DNA of 64,000 bases from Acidobacteriaceae bacterium (GTDB taxonomy: Bacteria; Acidobacteriota; Terriglobia; Terriglobales; Acidobacteriaceae). The stretch is from contig PLDC01000004.1 of the NCBI GenBank assembly GCA_003134995.1, forward strand, positions 70,589-134,588. The letters are read 5' to 3'. Made by a program: the position numbers and the translations under genes. Shown piece by piece: positions 1 through 7,729 of this stretch; the first letter of the stretch is position 1; every line of letters starts with the position of its first letter. The notes under the pieces are model-generated. The model was not told the DNA's origin and did no database searches. It worked only from the letters and a program-made list of their open reading frames with translations.

Positions 1-263
1 ACAACTTTGCGGATCGTACTCGCAACTTCCTCGCGGCCAGCGCCCGCGACCCCAATGCAGGCGCGCTGCACTTGCCGGGGATCAATTTGCGCAGTCGCGC
101 ATGCTTCGCGAATCACCAGTTGTAGAGCCTCGCGAGCGCGACTTTCCCCCACGCGTGTAATGTTGCTGGGGCCCGCTGTAACCGTAGCGAGGAGCGAATA
201 TTCGTCACCTACAGCGCACGTAGTCTTGCTGCCGCCGCCGTCAATGCCCAGGTAGTACGCCAC
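1..263 (-). CDS. BadF/BadG/BcrA/BcrD-type ATPase, N-acetylglucosamine-kinase-like (partial)
   Basis: Reading the minus strand from a GTG at 263 gives VAYYLGIDGGGSKTTCAVGD, followed by GPSNITRVG and ACIGVAGAGREEV. The LGIDGGGSKT phosphate-1 loop and the GPSN and GVAGAG segments are those of the ASKHA-fold BadF/BcrAD family, which includes N-acetylglucosamine kinases. A sugar kinase, possibly for peptidoglycan or chitin amino-sugar recycling, is therefore the most likely role. Only the first 87 codons are present; the rest lies beyond the left edge. The GTG start is chosen because the family motif begins within a few residues of the N-terminus. Confidence 0.75.
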   Translation of the reverse strand, partial: MAYYLGIDGGGSKTTCAVGDEYSLLATVTAGPSNITRVGESRAREALQLVIREACATAQIDPRQVQRACIGVAGAGREEVASTIRKV

Positions 264-284
264 GCGTTTAGTTCTACCACACGG

Positions 285-316
285 CAGTTCTCAGTTCTCG
301 GTTCTCAGTTCTCAGT
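285..316. repeat. Short direct repeat of CAGTTCTC
   Basis: The heptamer AGTTCTC or its variant GGTTCTC occurs four times in a row upstream of the kinase-like gene. The same motif recurs in opposite orientations at 55258-55276 and 55395-55414, so this is a dispersed intergenic element rather than a promoter part. Confidence 0.6.
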
Positions 317-406
317 AAATGCCTCCGGGCATTCGTTCCTGTTCTCCTGCAGGACGTCCATACAGACGCACTCGCATTCGAACTCGATTCACGCCATAAT
401 TTGAAA

Positions 407-808
407 ATGGCTAACATGAAACTTCAAATATCCGAACTACCCAATTCTGGGGACGCACGCGGGTTCAGCTTCACTGCTCCACCCGAGGCGCTCGATTTCC
501 TCGAACGCATTGCCGACCTTCACATGGCTTCGACCGCGCCGGGGGCCGTGCGCGGCAATCACTATCACCTGCGCCGGCGCGAGGCCATCGTCATGCTGCC
601 GGGCTCAGCCTGGTCGCTGCACTGGGATGACGGCGCGGGCTCGCCGGCGCAGCACCGCAGCTTTGATGGCAGCGGCGCGGTGCTGATCCTGATTTCGCCG
701 GGCAGTTCGCATGCGGTGCGCAATGACGGAACAGCCGTGCTCTGGTTCGCGGCCTTTTCGTCCGAAAAGTTCGACCCCTCAGAAACTGTCGAGCGAAAAG
801 TGGTATAG
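407..808 (+). CDS. Small cupin-fold protein
   Basis: This is a 133-residue single-domain protein. The segment GNHYHLRRREAIVMLPG, followed later by ISPGSSHAVRN, matches the two histidine-containing motifs of a cupin barrel and resembles the sugar 3,5-epimerase/3,4-ketoisomerase type found in polysaccharide genes. Visible metal-ligand candidates are the HYH pair and the later SHAV histidine. A TTG six bases upstream could also start the frame, but ATG at 407 (MANMKLQ) is the simpler choice; ATG at 416 is another. No sugar-nucleotide genes sit next to it, so the substrate is unknown. Confidence 0.6.
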   Translation: MANMKLQISELPNSGDARGFSFTAPPEALDFLERIADLHMASTAPGAVRGNHYHLRRREAIVMLPGSAWSLHWDDGAGSPAQHRSFDGSGAVLILISPGSSHAVRNDGTAVLWFAAFSSEKFDPSETVERKVV

Positions 809-841
809 CGAATTTGGTTTTCTTGGCGACCTTCGCGGATT

Positions 842-940
842 TTCTTAGCGTTCTTCGCGGTTAAGAGCTTTTACTATGGACGCACAAGAAAGCTTTAACC
901 GCAAAGAATGCAAAGAACGGCCGCGAGGGACGCTAAGAAC
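842..940. repeat. Imperfect inverted repeat of the CGCAAAG/CGCTAAG family
   Basis: The left arm reads TTCTTAGCGTTCTTCGCGG then TTAAGAGCTTTT, and the right arm reads AAGCTTTAACCGCAAAG then GGGACGCTAAGAA. The arms could fold into a long imperfect hairpin between the cupin and the symporter. Related fragments occur at about 20640-20685 and 44250-44330, so this is a dispersed intergenic repeat. Confidence 0.55.
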
Positions 941-958
941 ATCTTCAACTCATCGGAT

Positions 959-2386
959 ATGGGCCTCGATAGACTCGATTTCGCGATCATTGCTCTCTAT
1001 CTCGTCGGGATAACTTTATTCGGGCTGCGCTTTCGCAAGCGGCAGCGTTCGCTGCGCGAGTACTTTCTTGCCGGACGCGATATTCCGTGGTGGGCGATCA
1101 CGCTTTCCATTGTTGCGGCCGAGACTAGCACGCTCACGATCATCAGCATTCCGGGCCTCGCCTACGACACCAACCTCACTTTTCTTCAGGTGGTGATGGG
1201 ATACCTGGTGGGGCGCGTGGTGATCAGCTTTGTGCTGCTGCCGCAGTACTTTCGCGGCGATCTCTACACTGCCTACGAGTTGATTGAACGGCGCTTTGGG
1301 CGCGGCTTGCGCTCGCTGACCGCAGGATTATTTCTGCTGACGCGCGCCGCGGCCGAGGGCGTGCGCGTCTATGCCGTGTCGATCGTAGTGGCGATCGCCC
1401 TGGGCACGGGCCAGGTGACGTCGATCGCCATCATCACTGTATTGACGCTCATCTATACATTCGAAGGCGGACTGGCCGCGGTCATCTGGACCGACGTGGT
1501 GCAGACTGCAATCTATGTCAGCGGAACGCTCGTCGGCCTGTGGACAATTTTGCATCTTGTTCCCGGAGGATGGACGGCGATTCACGCCGCAGCGGCCAGC
1601 GCTGGCAAACTGCAGGTATTCGATTTCACTCCTAATTTCTGGCTGCCTTATACCTTCTGGGCAGGTGTAATTGGCGGGACGTTCTTTATTACTGCCAGTC
1701 ACGGCACGGACCAACTCATCGTGCAGCGCTTGCTGGCGGCGAGAAGCCAGAAACAATCGGTCATGGCGTTGCTTTCGAGTGGCATCGCGATCCTGCTTCA
1801 GTTTGCGCTGTTCCTGATTGTCGGCGTAATGCTCTGGGCCTACTATCGCGTGCCTTCGGCGAACTTCGTCAAGCCGGACCGCATCTACCCCACATTCATT
1901 GTCAGCCGCATGCCGCATGGAATTTCTGGGCTGCTGATTGCCGCGATTCTGGCCGCGGCGATGTCGAACTTGAGCGCGGCTCTGAATTCGCTTTCGTCGA
2001 GCACCATCATGGATTTTGTTTTGCACTTCCGTCCGCAAACGGAGGAACGCGGGCGCATCCGCCTGTCGCGGCTGGCAACGATCTTTTGGGCGATTGTCCT
2101 TTTTGGTCTCGCGGTGCTGGCGCTGCAAAAAGTTGGGCGCGTCGTCGAAGTGGGATTGCAGATTGCGTCGGTTGCGTATGGCGCGCTGTTGGGCGTGTTC
2201 CTGCTCGGTGTATTGACCAAGCGCGCCAATCAGCGCGGCGCGATGATCGGCATGCTGTTTGGATTCAGCATTGAACTGTATCTGTGGAGAACGCATGTTC
2301 CGTGGACGTGGTGGGTAATGATTGGAACGATGGTGACGTTCGTGGTTGGATACGCAGTGAGTTGCCTTGCGGCAAGACGGGTCTGA
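959..2386 (+). CDS. Sodium:solute symporter (SSS family)
   Basis: A polytopic membrane protein of 475 residues from ATG 959, beginning MGLDRLDFAIIALYLVGI. The N-terminal LREYFLAGRDIPWWAIT and SIVAAETSTLTIISIPG segments are typical of SSS transporters (helices TM1-TM2), and SHGTDQLIVQRLLAAR plus AAAMSNLSAALNSLSS are the later conserved blocks of this LeuT-fold family. It would couple sodium entry to uptake of a small solute; the substrate cannot be read from the sequence. The frame is open 17 codons further upstream, but that part runs through the CGCTAAG intergenic repeat, so ATG 959 is preferred. An amino-acid permease follows after 21 bases, suggesting co-transcription. Confidence 0.85.
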   Translation: MGLDRLDFAIIALYLVGITLFGLRFRKRQRSLREYFLAGRDIPWWAITLSIVAAETSTLTIISIPGLAYDTNLTFLQVVMGYLVGRVVISFVLLPQYFRGDLYTAYELIERRFGRGLRSLTAGLFLLTRAAAEGVRVYAVSIVVAIALGTGQVTSIAIITVLTLIYTFEGGLAAVIWTDVVQTAIYVSGTLVGLWTILHLVPGGWTAIHAAAASAGKLQVFDFTPNFWLPYTFWAGVIGGTFFITASHGTDQLIVQRLLAARSQKQSVMALLSSGIAILLQFALFLIVGVMLWAYYRVPSANFVKPDRIYPTFIVSRMPHGISGLLIAAILAAAMSNLSAALNSLSSSTIMDFVLHFRPQTEERGRIRLSRLATIFWAIVLFGLAVLALQKVGRVVEVGLQIASVAYGALLGVFLLGVLTKRANQRGAMIGMLFGFSIELYLWRTHVPWTWWVMIGTMVTFVVGYAVSCLAARRV

Positions 2387-2407
2387 CGTATACTGCTCAC
2401 TCCAACC

Positions 2408-3799
2408 ATGCCGGAGTTGACCACTACTCGTCCGGAACTGGCCCGCGATCTGGGCGTTAGCCACGCTTCTGCGGTGGTGGTTGGAACTATCATTGGCAGC
2501 GGAATTTTTCTTGTTCCTGCCGAGATGATGCAGGCTGTGGGCTCGGCGAAGCTGGTGTATCTGGCTTGGCTGGTCGGCGGGCTGCTGTCTTTCTTTGGCG
2601 CGCTCACCTACGCTGAACTTGGAGCGATGAAGCCGCAGGCTGGCGGCGAATATGTTTATGTGCGCGACGCTTACGGTCCGATGGGCGGATTTCTTTACGC
2701 GTGGACCTGGTTTGTCATTGCCAAGCCTGCGTCGGTGGCTACGATCGCTACTGGGCTGGTCCGGATTCTGGGCACGTTTCAAATTTTTTCGTTCTTTCCT
2801 GACAACGTTATTACCGTTCCTTTCGCTGTTACCTGGGGACAGCTTGTTGCGATTGCCGCGGCGATTCTTATTTCCGTTCTGAATTATCTTGGCGTGAAGA
2901 AGGCTGGTGAGTTTCAGCTTGTGTTTACCGTGTTGAAGGTCGCGATCATTCTTGGAATTGTTGTGATCTGTTTCAGCGGAGCCGGATCCGCTGCTGGGCG
3001 TGGCTGGTCGAACTTTGCGACAACTTTCGCTGGTGCGAAGGGTGGTGTTGCCGGCTTTATGGCGGCGCTGGTCGCGGCGCTTTGGGCGTATGACGGATGG
3101 AATGATCTGAACATGGTTGCGGGAGAAGTAAAGCGGCCGGAGCGGAATATTCCGATTGCTTTGATTGCAGGCGTCGCGACAGTGGGTGTCTTGTATGTGC
3201 TGGTGAATGCGGGGGTGCAGTATGTGTTGCCGGCGAATGTGATTGCGGCTTCGTCGCGTCCTGCTTCGGACGCGGTTGCTCTGGTGATGGGACGCTTTGG
3301 GGCGAGCATTGTGTCGGCGGGCATGGCGATCTCGATGCTGGTGACTCTCAATGGCACGATCATGAGCGGGGCTCGCGTGCCTTTTGCTGTGGCTCGCGAT
3401 GGATACTTTTTCTCGGCGCTCGCCGAAGTGCATCCGCGGTTTCATACGCCGACGGGTGCGATTGTGTTGCAGGCGGTGCTGTCGATCATCCTGCTGCTGC
3501 TGGGAGGAAATTTCCGGCAGCTTTTCTCTTTGGCCATTTTTGCGGAGTGGCTCTTTTACATGATTGCCGGCAGCACGGTTTTTGTTTTCCGCTGGCGCAA
3601 TCCTGATGCGGTGCGGCCTTATCGGATGGTTGGCTACCCGGTCGTGCCGGCGCTGTTTATTGGTGCGGCTGCCGTTCTTCTTTATTACACCTTTCGCAGC
3701 GACTGGCCGAATTCCTTTTATGGGCTGCTGGTGATTTTGGCTGGGGTTCCGGTGTTCGCTTGGTTCCGATCAAAAAAATTTCGGACCGGATCTGCTTAA
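2408..3799 (+). CDS. APC-family amino acid permease
   Basis: A 463-residue protein with about 12 hydrophobic segments. GTIIGSGIFLVPAEMM near residues 27-42 is the TM1 unwound helix motif of the amino acid-polyamine-organocation family, and the early ELGAMKPQAGGEYVYVRDAYG block is typical of the LAT/AAT branches. It probably exchanges or imports amino acids across the inner membrane. It lies 21 bases after the SSS symporter on the same strand. The third-codon composition of this gene is noticeably more T-rich than its neighbours (many GTT and CTT codons), which may reflect different ancestry. Confidence 0.85.
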   Translation: MPELTTTRPELARDLGVSHASAVVVGTIIGSGIFLVPAEMMQAVGSAKLVYLAWLVGGLLSFFGALTYAELGAMKPQAGGEYVYVRDAYGPMGGFLYAWTWFVIAKPASVATIATGLVRILGTFQIFSFFPDNVITVPFAVTWGQLVAIAAAILISVLNYLGVKKAGEFQLVFTVLKVAIILGIVVICFSGAGSAAGRGWSNFATTFAGAKGGVAGFMAALVAALWAYDGWNDLNMVAGEVKRPERNIPIALIAGVATVGVLYVLVNAGVQYVLPANVIAASSRPASDAVALVMGRFGASIVSAGMAISMLVTLNGTIMSGARVPFAVARDGYFFSALAEVHPRFHTPTGAIVLQAVLSIILLLLGGNFRQLFSLAIFAEWLFYMIAGSTVFVFRWRNPDAVRPYRMVGYPVVPALFIGAAAVLLYYTFRSDWPNSFYGLLVILAGVPVFAWFRSKKFRTGSA

Positions 3800-4153
3800 A
3801 TCCTTATAATCAACAACTTACGCTCCGTCGATCTGCCATCGATCCGGCTAAAATCATGATTCTAAGGAACTTGCCGGTAAAATCTTGCGGACAAAGGAGT
3901 TACGCGCATTGCTTCGGCATAAGTTGTTTAGAATCAGTACAGCGATTTCTGTCTGGACTGAAAACAGGCGGACCTCGCAGCTAAAATACTGTGCACAAAC
4001 GACTTGTGCTGGATTCTATTCAGTTTTCAAAGAGCGGATTTGCAACGGGATTCCCCGCGCTGGACGATTCTCTAATGAAGCTTGGGCGGCGCGCAAGGTC
4101 AGATGTCACAATGGGGCTGTGGAAAACTTTTGGGGAGTGGGCGGTCGAGGTTG
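3800..4153. other. Intergenic stretch without a recognisable gene
   Basis: Only short overlapping open frames with no family resemblance are present. Composition is more AT-rich than the neighbouring genes. I see no tRNA, transposase remnant or clear terminator. Confidence 0.5.
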
Positions 4154-4166
4154 GCTGATAATCAGC
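4154..4166. promoter_or_regulatory. Palindromic leader element, copy 1 (GCTGATAATCAGC)
   Basis: Perfect 6+1+6 inverted repeat 16 bases before the ATG at 4183. It is followed by ATGAGGTGA, which holds the likely ribosome binding site. A second copy at 4467-4479 has the second base pair changed from C-G to T-A on both arms, so the symmetry is kept. This suggests an operator or an RNA hairpin. Function is inferred. Confidence 0.5.
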
Positions 4167-4182
4167 ATGAGGTGACCCAAAC

Positions 4183-4428
4183 ATGGCTCACGAAGTGTTC
4201 TTTGAAATTCCAGAGAGAGAACTTGGGAAAGTTGATATTTGGATTCGTGTCTACCGTGACACACGCCGTCGAAAAGGTCTTCCTAAAGGCCAGCGGAAGA
4301 AGGAGAAGCTGGGTGATCTGCTTCTCAGCAAGGGTGGTGTCGAATGGTTCAAGAAAGGCGCACGCAAGGACAGGAACGGTATATTGAAAAGTTGGCTTAC
4401 GCTCGCTGAGTTGATCGAAGGCTCTTAG
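4183..4428 (+). CDS. Small basic hypothetical protein
   Basis: An 81-residue Lys/Arg-rich protein starting MAHEVFFEIPERELGKVDI, with a central RRRKGLPKGQRKKEKLGDL and C-terminal KSWLTLAELIEGS. AGGTGA lies about ten bases upstream of the ATG, and the leader carries the GCTGATAATCAGC palindrome. The frame and ribosome binding site make it a credible gene. I do not recognise the family; the pattern (short beta-like start, basic middle, amphipathic end) would fit a nucleic-acid-binding or toxin/antitoxin-sized protein, but nothing proves it. The next small gene has the same leader but an unrelated product. Confidence 0.55.
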   Translation: MAHEVFFEIPERELGKVDIWIRVYRDTRRRKGLPKGQRKKEKLGDLLLSKGGVEWFKKGARKDRNGILKSWLTLAELIEGS

Positions 4429-4466
4429 GCGGGGTGGCTCACGCGGCTTTGTTCGTGTTGAGGAAG

Positions 4467-4479
4467 GTTGATAATCAAC
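4467..4479. promoter_or_regulatory. Palindromic leader element, copy 2 (GTTGATAATCAAC)
   Basis: Perfect 6+1+6 inverted repeat 15 bases before the ATG at 4495, followed by GTGAGGTGA. It matches copy 1 at 4154-4166 with a paired substitution. The two leaders share the block from the palindrome through the ribosome binding site, while the coding sequences are unrelated. Confidence 0.5.
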
Positions 4480-4494
4480 GTGAGGTGAAACAAC

Positions 4495-4668
4495 ATGGCG
4501 GATAGCAAACGGGAGTTGATTGCCACGCTCGGCTACGGTGCCCAGGGGGTCGTGTGTTCTTGCAAGGGATGCGACTGGGGAGCCTCAGTGAAGCCGGCGG
4601 ATGAAGAGGCGCAAAAGGCATTTGACTCCCATCGCTGCGAGGACTTCCCTGTTAAGAAGGTTGGTTAG
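4495..4668 (+). CDS. Small cysteine-containing hypothetical protein, possible zinc-binding knuckle
   Basis: A 57-residue frame: MADSKRELIATLGYGAQGVV, then CSCKGCDWGASVKPADEEAQ, then KAFDSHRCEDFPVKKVG. CxCxxC followed by HxC about 25 residues later looks like a small metal-binding knuckle, similar in spacing to C2HC-type folds. The GAGGTGA ribosome binding site and the conserved palindromic leader support expression. The family is not recognised. It could be a small regulator co-controlled with the 4183 gene; this is inference. Confidence 0.55.
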   Translation: MADSKRELIATLGYGAQGVVCSCKGCDWGASVKPADEEAQKAFDSHRCEDFPVKKVG

Positions 4669-4847
4669 GACCGGGGTTCCGCACTCGACTTCAACCTTGT
4701 GTTATTGATCCCGCGTGGGACAATCTGGGGCTAGTTTTCTGGACGGAGAGTTAGGGACAGTCCCGTCCCCGAATTCCCCGTGAATGTGGAACAAAGGCCC
4801 CGCCACGCGCGTCCCTTACAAACCGGATAACCCCAAGCTCAAAGTTT

Positions 4848-5411
4848 CTACTCAGGCCTAGGTGGCCATAACGTATTCGGCGTACTGCTGCTCGCGGGGC
4901 TCGTCCCCGCCGCGTTTTCTGCCAGCAGCCGCGCCAGGGTTTGTTGGCGTTGCATATTCCTAATGATTTGGTCCTGCTCTTGGACAACGGGAAAATAGAC
5001 GCGATTTAAGTCGTCGCTGCGTAAGTCGTTGGCAAGCCCGATATCCTTGGCAATGGCGCCCAATAGCTTGAGTAAGCGTTCGCTCACAACATGCGGTGGG
5101 AGGGGCTTGAGGCTGAATGCCGAAAACAGCTCTGCCCAGGCATCGCGCACCTCGCGCGATTCGCTGAATGCAACGTCAACTAGGTTAAGCGCCCGAACAC
5201 CGTTCTCGGAATGAATCTGCGCCCTCTCCTGCATTAACAGTGAAAACACATACAGCTTCTGCCTGCGGCGCTCGTCCGCGCGCTCAGCTTCGCGCCGCAT
5301 GGTCTCCGCTAGCTTCGCCGCAGTTATCGGCGCTCTCCAGGTGGCGATAGCGGCTAGGGCGGTGGCAATTGCACTAAAGACTGCCGCTAGGAGAGCAAGT
5401 TGTTCATTCAT
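4848..5411 (-). CDS. Hypothetical protein with N-terminal membrane anchor (DUF6680-like?)
   Basis: A 187-residue protein. Residues 5-25 (LALLAAVFSAIATALAAIATW) form one membrane helix, then PITAAKLAETMRREAERADERRR starts a charged helical region, followed by a soluble alpha-helical part (LYVFSLLMQERAQIHSENGVRALNLVDVAF). The arrangement (TM, W-x-x-P-I-x-A, then helical domain) recalls the DUF6680 group of uncharacterised proteins, but I cannot confirm this. Its ATG overlaps the last eight bases of the upstream GrlR-like gene, so translation is probably coupled and the two products may act together. Confidence 0.6.
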   Translation of the reverse strand: MNEQLALLAAVFSAIATALAAIATWRAPITAAKLAETMRREAERADERRRQKLYVFSLLMQERAQIHSENGVRALNLVDVAFSESREVRDAWAELFSAFSLKPLPPHVVSERLLKLLGAIAKDIGLANDLRSDDLNRVYFPVVQEQDQIIRNMQRQQTLARLLAENAAGTSPASSSTPNTLWPPRPE

Positions 5412-5760
5412 TGAGTTCTCTTAGCTTCACTATCTTGGCATTTACGGGCCCATGTTTGGCGTCAACGCGTATGAATGGTTTCGCCAGGAAATCAACAGGC
5501 AACTGAAAAGATATCTCCGAAGCGTCGCCCTGAGGGCCAGTGGTAACACCTTGCACTAGGGTTGCGTTTGGAGGAAGTGATACCTTCAGCTTTACCGTGA
5601 AACCTTCCCCCGTGGCACCGTCGTAGTAGGTGCCATCATACTTACCGCCCCCCACATCCACACCCGCAACTATTCCGTTTCTGAAAACAAGCAATGCAAA
5701 GCCCTGCTGGAAACTCCCCGTTATGTAAGCAGCATAAAATCCATTGATGGATGTCTTCAC
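5404..5760 (-). CDS. GrlR-like small beta-barrel protein
   Basis: A 118-residue protein beginning MKTSINGFYAAYITGSFQQG, then FALLVFRNGIVAGVDVGGGK and YDGTYYDGATGEGFTVKLKV. The NGxY...GxGxxVxxNGxIxGxDxxxxxYDGxY pattern is that of the GrlR family, small lipocalin-like barrels first known as a negative regulator of type III secretion in E. coli, but widespread in soil bacteria with unknown roles. No secretion genes are nearby. Its stop overlaps the start of the 4848-5411 membrane protein, so they form a two-gene unit. Confidence 0.55.
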   Translation of the reverse strand: MKTSINGFYAAYITGSFQQGFALLVFRNGIVAGVDVGGGKYDGTYYDGATGEGFTVKLKVSLPPNATLVQGVTTGPQGDASEISFQLPVDFLAKPFIRVDAKHGPVNAKIVKLRELNE

Positions 5761-5909
5761 TGTAGGCTCGAAGGTTTCCCCTGATTCTGGAATGATAGCT
5801 CAACGCTGGCGGATTTCCTATTTGGGGGACTGGCCGGGTCAGCCCAAGTGAACGAGGTCAACTTCATCCGAGGATGCCGCACCTTTGCTTCTTTTGCAAA
5901 GGGCCTGCC

Positions 5910-5951
5910 CCCTTCGGCGGGCTCAGGACAGGCTCTGAGCTTGCCGAAGGG
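5910..5951. repeat. Inverted repeat CCCTTCGGC...GCCGAAGGG
   Basis: Nine-base arms at 5910-5918 and 5943-5951 enclose GGGCTCAGGACAGGCTC. A related half copy (CCCCTTCGGCAGGCTCAGGG) is at about 52583-52602. This is a common dispersed hairpin in environmental genomes; the short frame running through it is not a gene. Confidence 0.7.
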
Positions 5952-6129
5952 TGGGAGCGGCCCAGCCGATAGCGAAAGTTTTGACTTTGGCAAACCGTGG
6001 ACTCTCGTTCGCCGTCCGCCCACATCCGGCGGTCCGCCCGCTGCCGGCCAGTTACATAGGTCCTTCGTCGGGAGTCGCCCGCTTTGCGTGCGACTCCGCT
6101 TCCTCAGGATGACACGCGAAGGTCAAAAT

Positions 6130-6201
6130 CAACAGGGGCTAAAGCCATGTTCTTGTGTGGGGAGCTTTACGCGGCGCTGAAGCGCCGCTCTTCCACGGTA
6201 C
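6130..6201. repeat. Acidobacterial hairpin repeat, copy 1 (GCGGCGCTGAAGCGCCGC)
   Basis: The core palindrome is at 6171-6188, followed by TCTTCCACGGT and preceded by GGCTAAAGCC and TTCTTGTGTGGGGAGCT. A second copy in the same order is at 8909-8971 and a third in reverse orientation at 37559-37620. The segment 5761-6382 otherwise holds only repeat debris. Confidence 0.75.
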
Positions 6202-6284
6202 CGCGAAGGTCCGTGTGCGCTCCATCCCAAAATGTGAGCTGCGGGCTCGTGGCGAGAAGAAGCAGGTTCCTCCACTCCGCCGTC

Positions 6285-6355
6285 GCGTTCGCTCCGGTTT
6301 CGGTCGGAACGACAATTTTTTGGGGCGCGTTCGCTCCGGCTCCGGTCGGAGTGAC
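6285..6355. repeat. Two-copy tandem repeat of GCGTTCGCTCCGG..CGGTCGGA
   Basis: Units at 6285-6313 and 6327-6355 share GCGTTCGCTCCGG, then CGGTCGGA and CGAC or TGAC. Each unit is itself partly self-complementary (TCCGG..CCGGTCGGA). They lie downstream of the small membrane protein gene and encode nothing convincing. Confidence 0.6.
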
Positions 6356-6382
6356 ACGATTCGTGGAGGGTGTCTTGAAACC

Positions 6383-6550
6383 CTATTGTCCTATGGAGCC
6401 GTTGCGGTGTTCCCGGCTGCCTTGAAAGAAGCGGTGACGCACCATGCTTTGGCCGAGCAGAAAGAGGATGACCGCCAAGACAGCTACAAACAGCAAGTGT
6501 GCAATTCCGACAGAGGGTGGCTCCCGTCCGTTACGGTTCGACGTCTTCAT
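6383..6550 (-). CDS. Small single-pass membrane protein
   Basis: A 55-residue frame starting MKTSNRNGREPPSVGIAHLL, with a hydrophobic helix FVAVLAVILFLLG at about residues 21-33 and a basic tail. The start at 6550 is chosen because AAGGAGG lies at the ideal distance upstream; a longer frame to 6625 lacks such a site. The C-terminal residues run into repeat-derived sequence. No family recognised. The strong ribosome binding site is the main reason to accept it. Confidence 0.55.
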   Translation of the reverse strand: MKTSNRNGREPPSVGIAHLLFVAVLAVILFLLGQSMVRHRFFQGSREHRNGSIGQ

Positions 6551-6695
6551 TTCATTCCTCCTTGAGGGCGCTTTTGGGATAGCGCCAGCGGTTATCGAAG
6601 ACGGCAACAGGATCGCGTGCTTCAACCTACAAGGAGCATGCGCTGCGGCTGCTGTCGTCCCGAAAGTTCTCAGACCTCGATTCGGCCGCTCGAAG

Positions 6696-7274
6696 CTATC
6701 GGCACTCCGGATCGGGTTCCATTGCGTCTTCGGACGTGCATGCCGGGCGGCGGAAGGGCTTTTCGTGGCTCAACACCGTGAGTCCGTCATGGTTGGCGAT
6801 GAAAACCAGCTTGCGCGTGTCGTCCGGCAAAATGCTGGTCACTCCTGCGAAAGTCTGCACAGTTTTCGGATGCTTGGGATCGCTCAGGTCCATTACATTC
6901 ACGACTTGAGTAGGGACCGATGCGGGTTGCTCGGTGGTGGATCCTTTCTCTGGGGCCATCGTAAGCACGAGGCCGGATTGAATCGATTCCAGGCTGCCCT
7001 TTGAGCGAACCCGCTCGATTATCGTGGGATTCTTCGGGTCGGTAACATCCACGACCGTGAAGTGGACTCCCTGTTGAAGATAGAGGTATTGTTTGTCCCC
7101 ATGCTGCTGCAAAAACATTTGGCGGACCGCTGTTCCCGGCAGCGTTAGGTGACCGACCACTTTGGTTGGTTCTTCTGCTGTAGCGGCGCTGGCTAGACAG
7201 ATGACAGCGAGTACCGTCAGAAGGATCCCTGAAGGAAAGCTTGTTGTTCTTTTTGAAGCTACTGTGGTTTTCAT
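6696..7274 (-). CDS. Secreted LVIVD-repeat-like protein
   Basis: A 192-residue protein with a signal peptide (MKTTVASKRTTSFPSGILLT, then VLAVICLASAATAEE; cleavage probably after TAE). The mature part contains beta-propeller-like units VVDVTDPKNPTIIERV and VNVMDLSDPKHPKTVQTF, and ends with ILPDDTRKLVFIANHDGLTVLS. D-x-x-D-P-K-x-P is the hallmark of LVIVD repeats. With only two or three units it is much shorter than a full propeller, so it may assemble into oligomers or be a remnant. Role unknown; export to the periplasm is likely. AAAGGAAC precedes the start. Confidence 0.65.
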   Translation of the reverse strand: MKTTVASKRTTSFPSGILLTVLAVICLASAATAEEPTKVVGHLTLPGTAVRQMFLQQHGDKQYLYLQQGVHFTVVDVTDPKNPTIIERVRSKGSLESIQSGLVLTMAPEKGSTTEQPASVPTQVVNVMDLSDPKHPKTVQTFAGVTSILPDDTRKLVFIANHDGLTVLSHEKPFRRPACTSEDAMEPDPECR

Positions 7275-7384
7275 GTTGATTTAGTTCCTTTCGTTAGCTA
7301 GATCGTGTGAAACTGAGAGGCCGCCCCGAGGAGCGGAGTTGCTGGTTAATTCGCGAAGATGTTTTGTCCCCACGCAAGTGCCAC

Positions 7385-7729
7385 CTACGCGTCCAAATCT
7401 TGAAATGTCCAGTCCGGTCTCTCCATGTTGCGGAGATAGGAGTCGAAAAACCGGAGCAGGAATGGCGTCTGGCTCCCGATCCCAGCAAACAGGAGAACCG
7501 GAACATCCGGCTTGACGCGCTTCATCTCAGCGCGAACGGCAGTGCCTGTAGCATCGGGCAAGTCGTATTCCAACAGAACGCCCTGGATTGAGTTTTTGGT
7601 GAGCATCGAGATGGCCTGGCGTCCCGTTGTTGCCGACACAACTTCGAAGCCAGCGGTCTCGAGCATGTACTTCAGCGCATCCATGGACTCGACGTGGTTC
7701 TCAACGCAAAGAACTTTAATGGTGTTCAT
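7385..7729 (-). CDS. Receiver-domain protein lacking the phospho-acceptor aspartate
   Basis: A stand-alone receiver domain of 114 residues: MNTIKVLCVENHVESMDALK, then VLLEYDLPDATG and PDVPVLLFAGIG. The beta-3 position that should be Asp is Glu54 in VLLEYDLPD. The acidic pair at the end of beta-1 is reduced to Glu10 (CVENH), and the usual beta-5 lysine motif is replaced by SYLRNMERPD. It should therefore not be phosphorylated in the usual way and may be a constitutive (Glu-mimic) or phosphorylation-independent partner. AGGAG precedes the ATG. The gene overlaps the end of the upstream kinase-like gene by 14 bases. Confidence 0.75.
   Translation of the reverse strand: MNTIKVLCVENHVESMDALKYMLETAGFEVVSATTGRQAISMLTKNSIQGVLLEYDLPDATGTAVRAEMKRVKPDVPVLLFAGIGSQTPFLLRFFDSYLRNMERPDWTFQDLDA

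Noticed and set aside
1328-3445. A 705-codon open frame on the minus strand, antisense to the SSS and APC transporter genes
   Set aside because: Its product is rich in Arg, His, Gln and Ser without any family motif, as expected for a shadow in GC-rich coding DNA; both plus-strand genes have clear family signatures.
5757-6180. Open frames on both strands through the CCCTTCGGC repeat
   Set aside because: The translation (for example GKLRACPEPAEGG) is the known readout of a dispersed hairpin repeat, not a protein family.
6139-6425. Frames encoding repeated RPEPERTR-like peptides
   Set aside because: They translate the tandem GCGTTCGCTCCGG repeat and hairpin copy 1.
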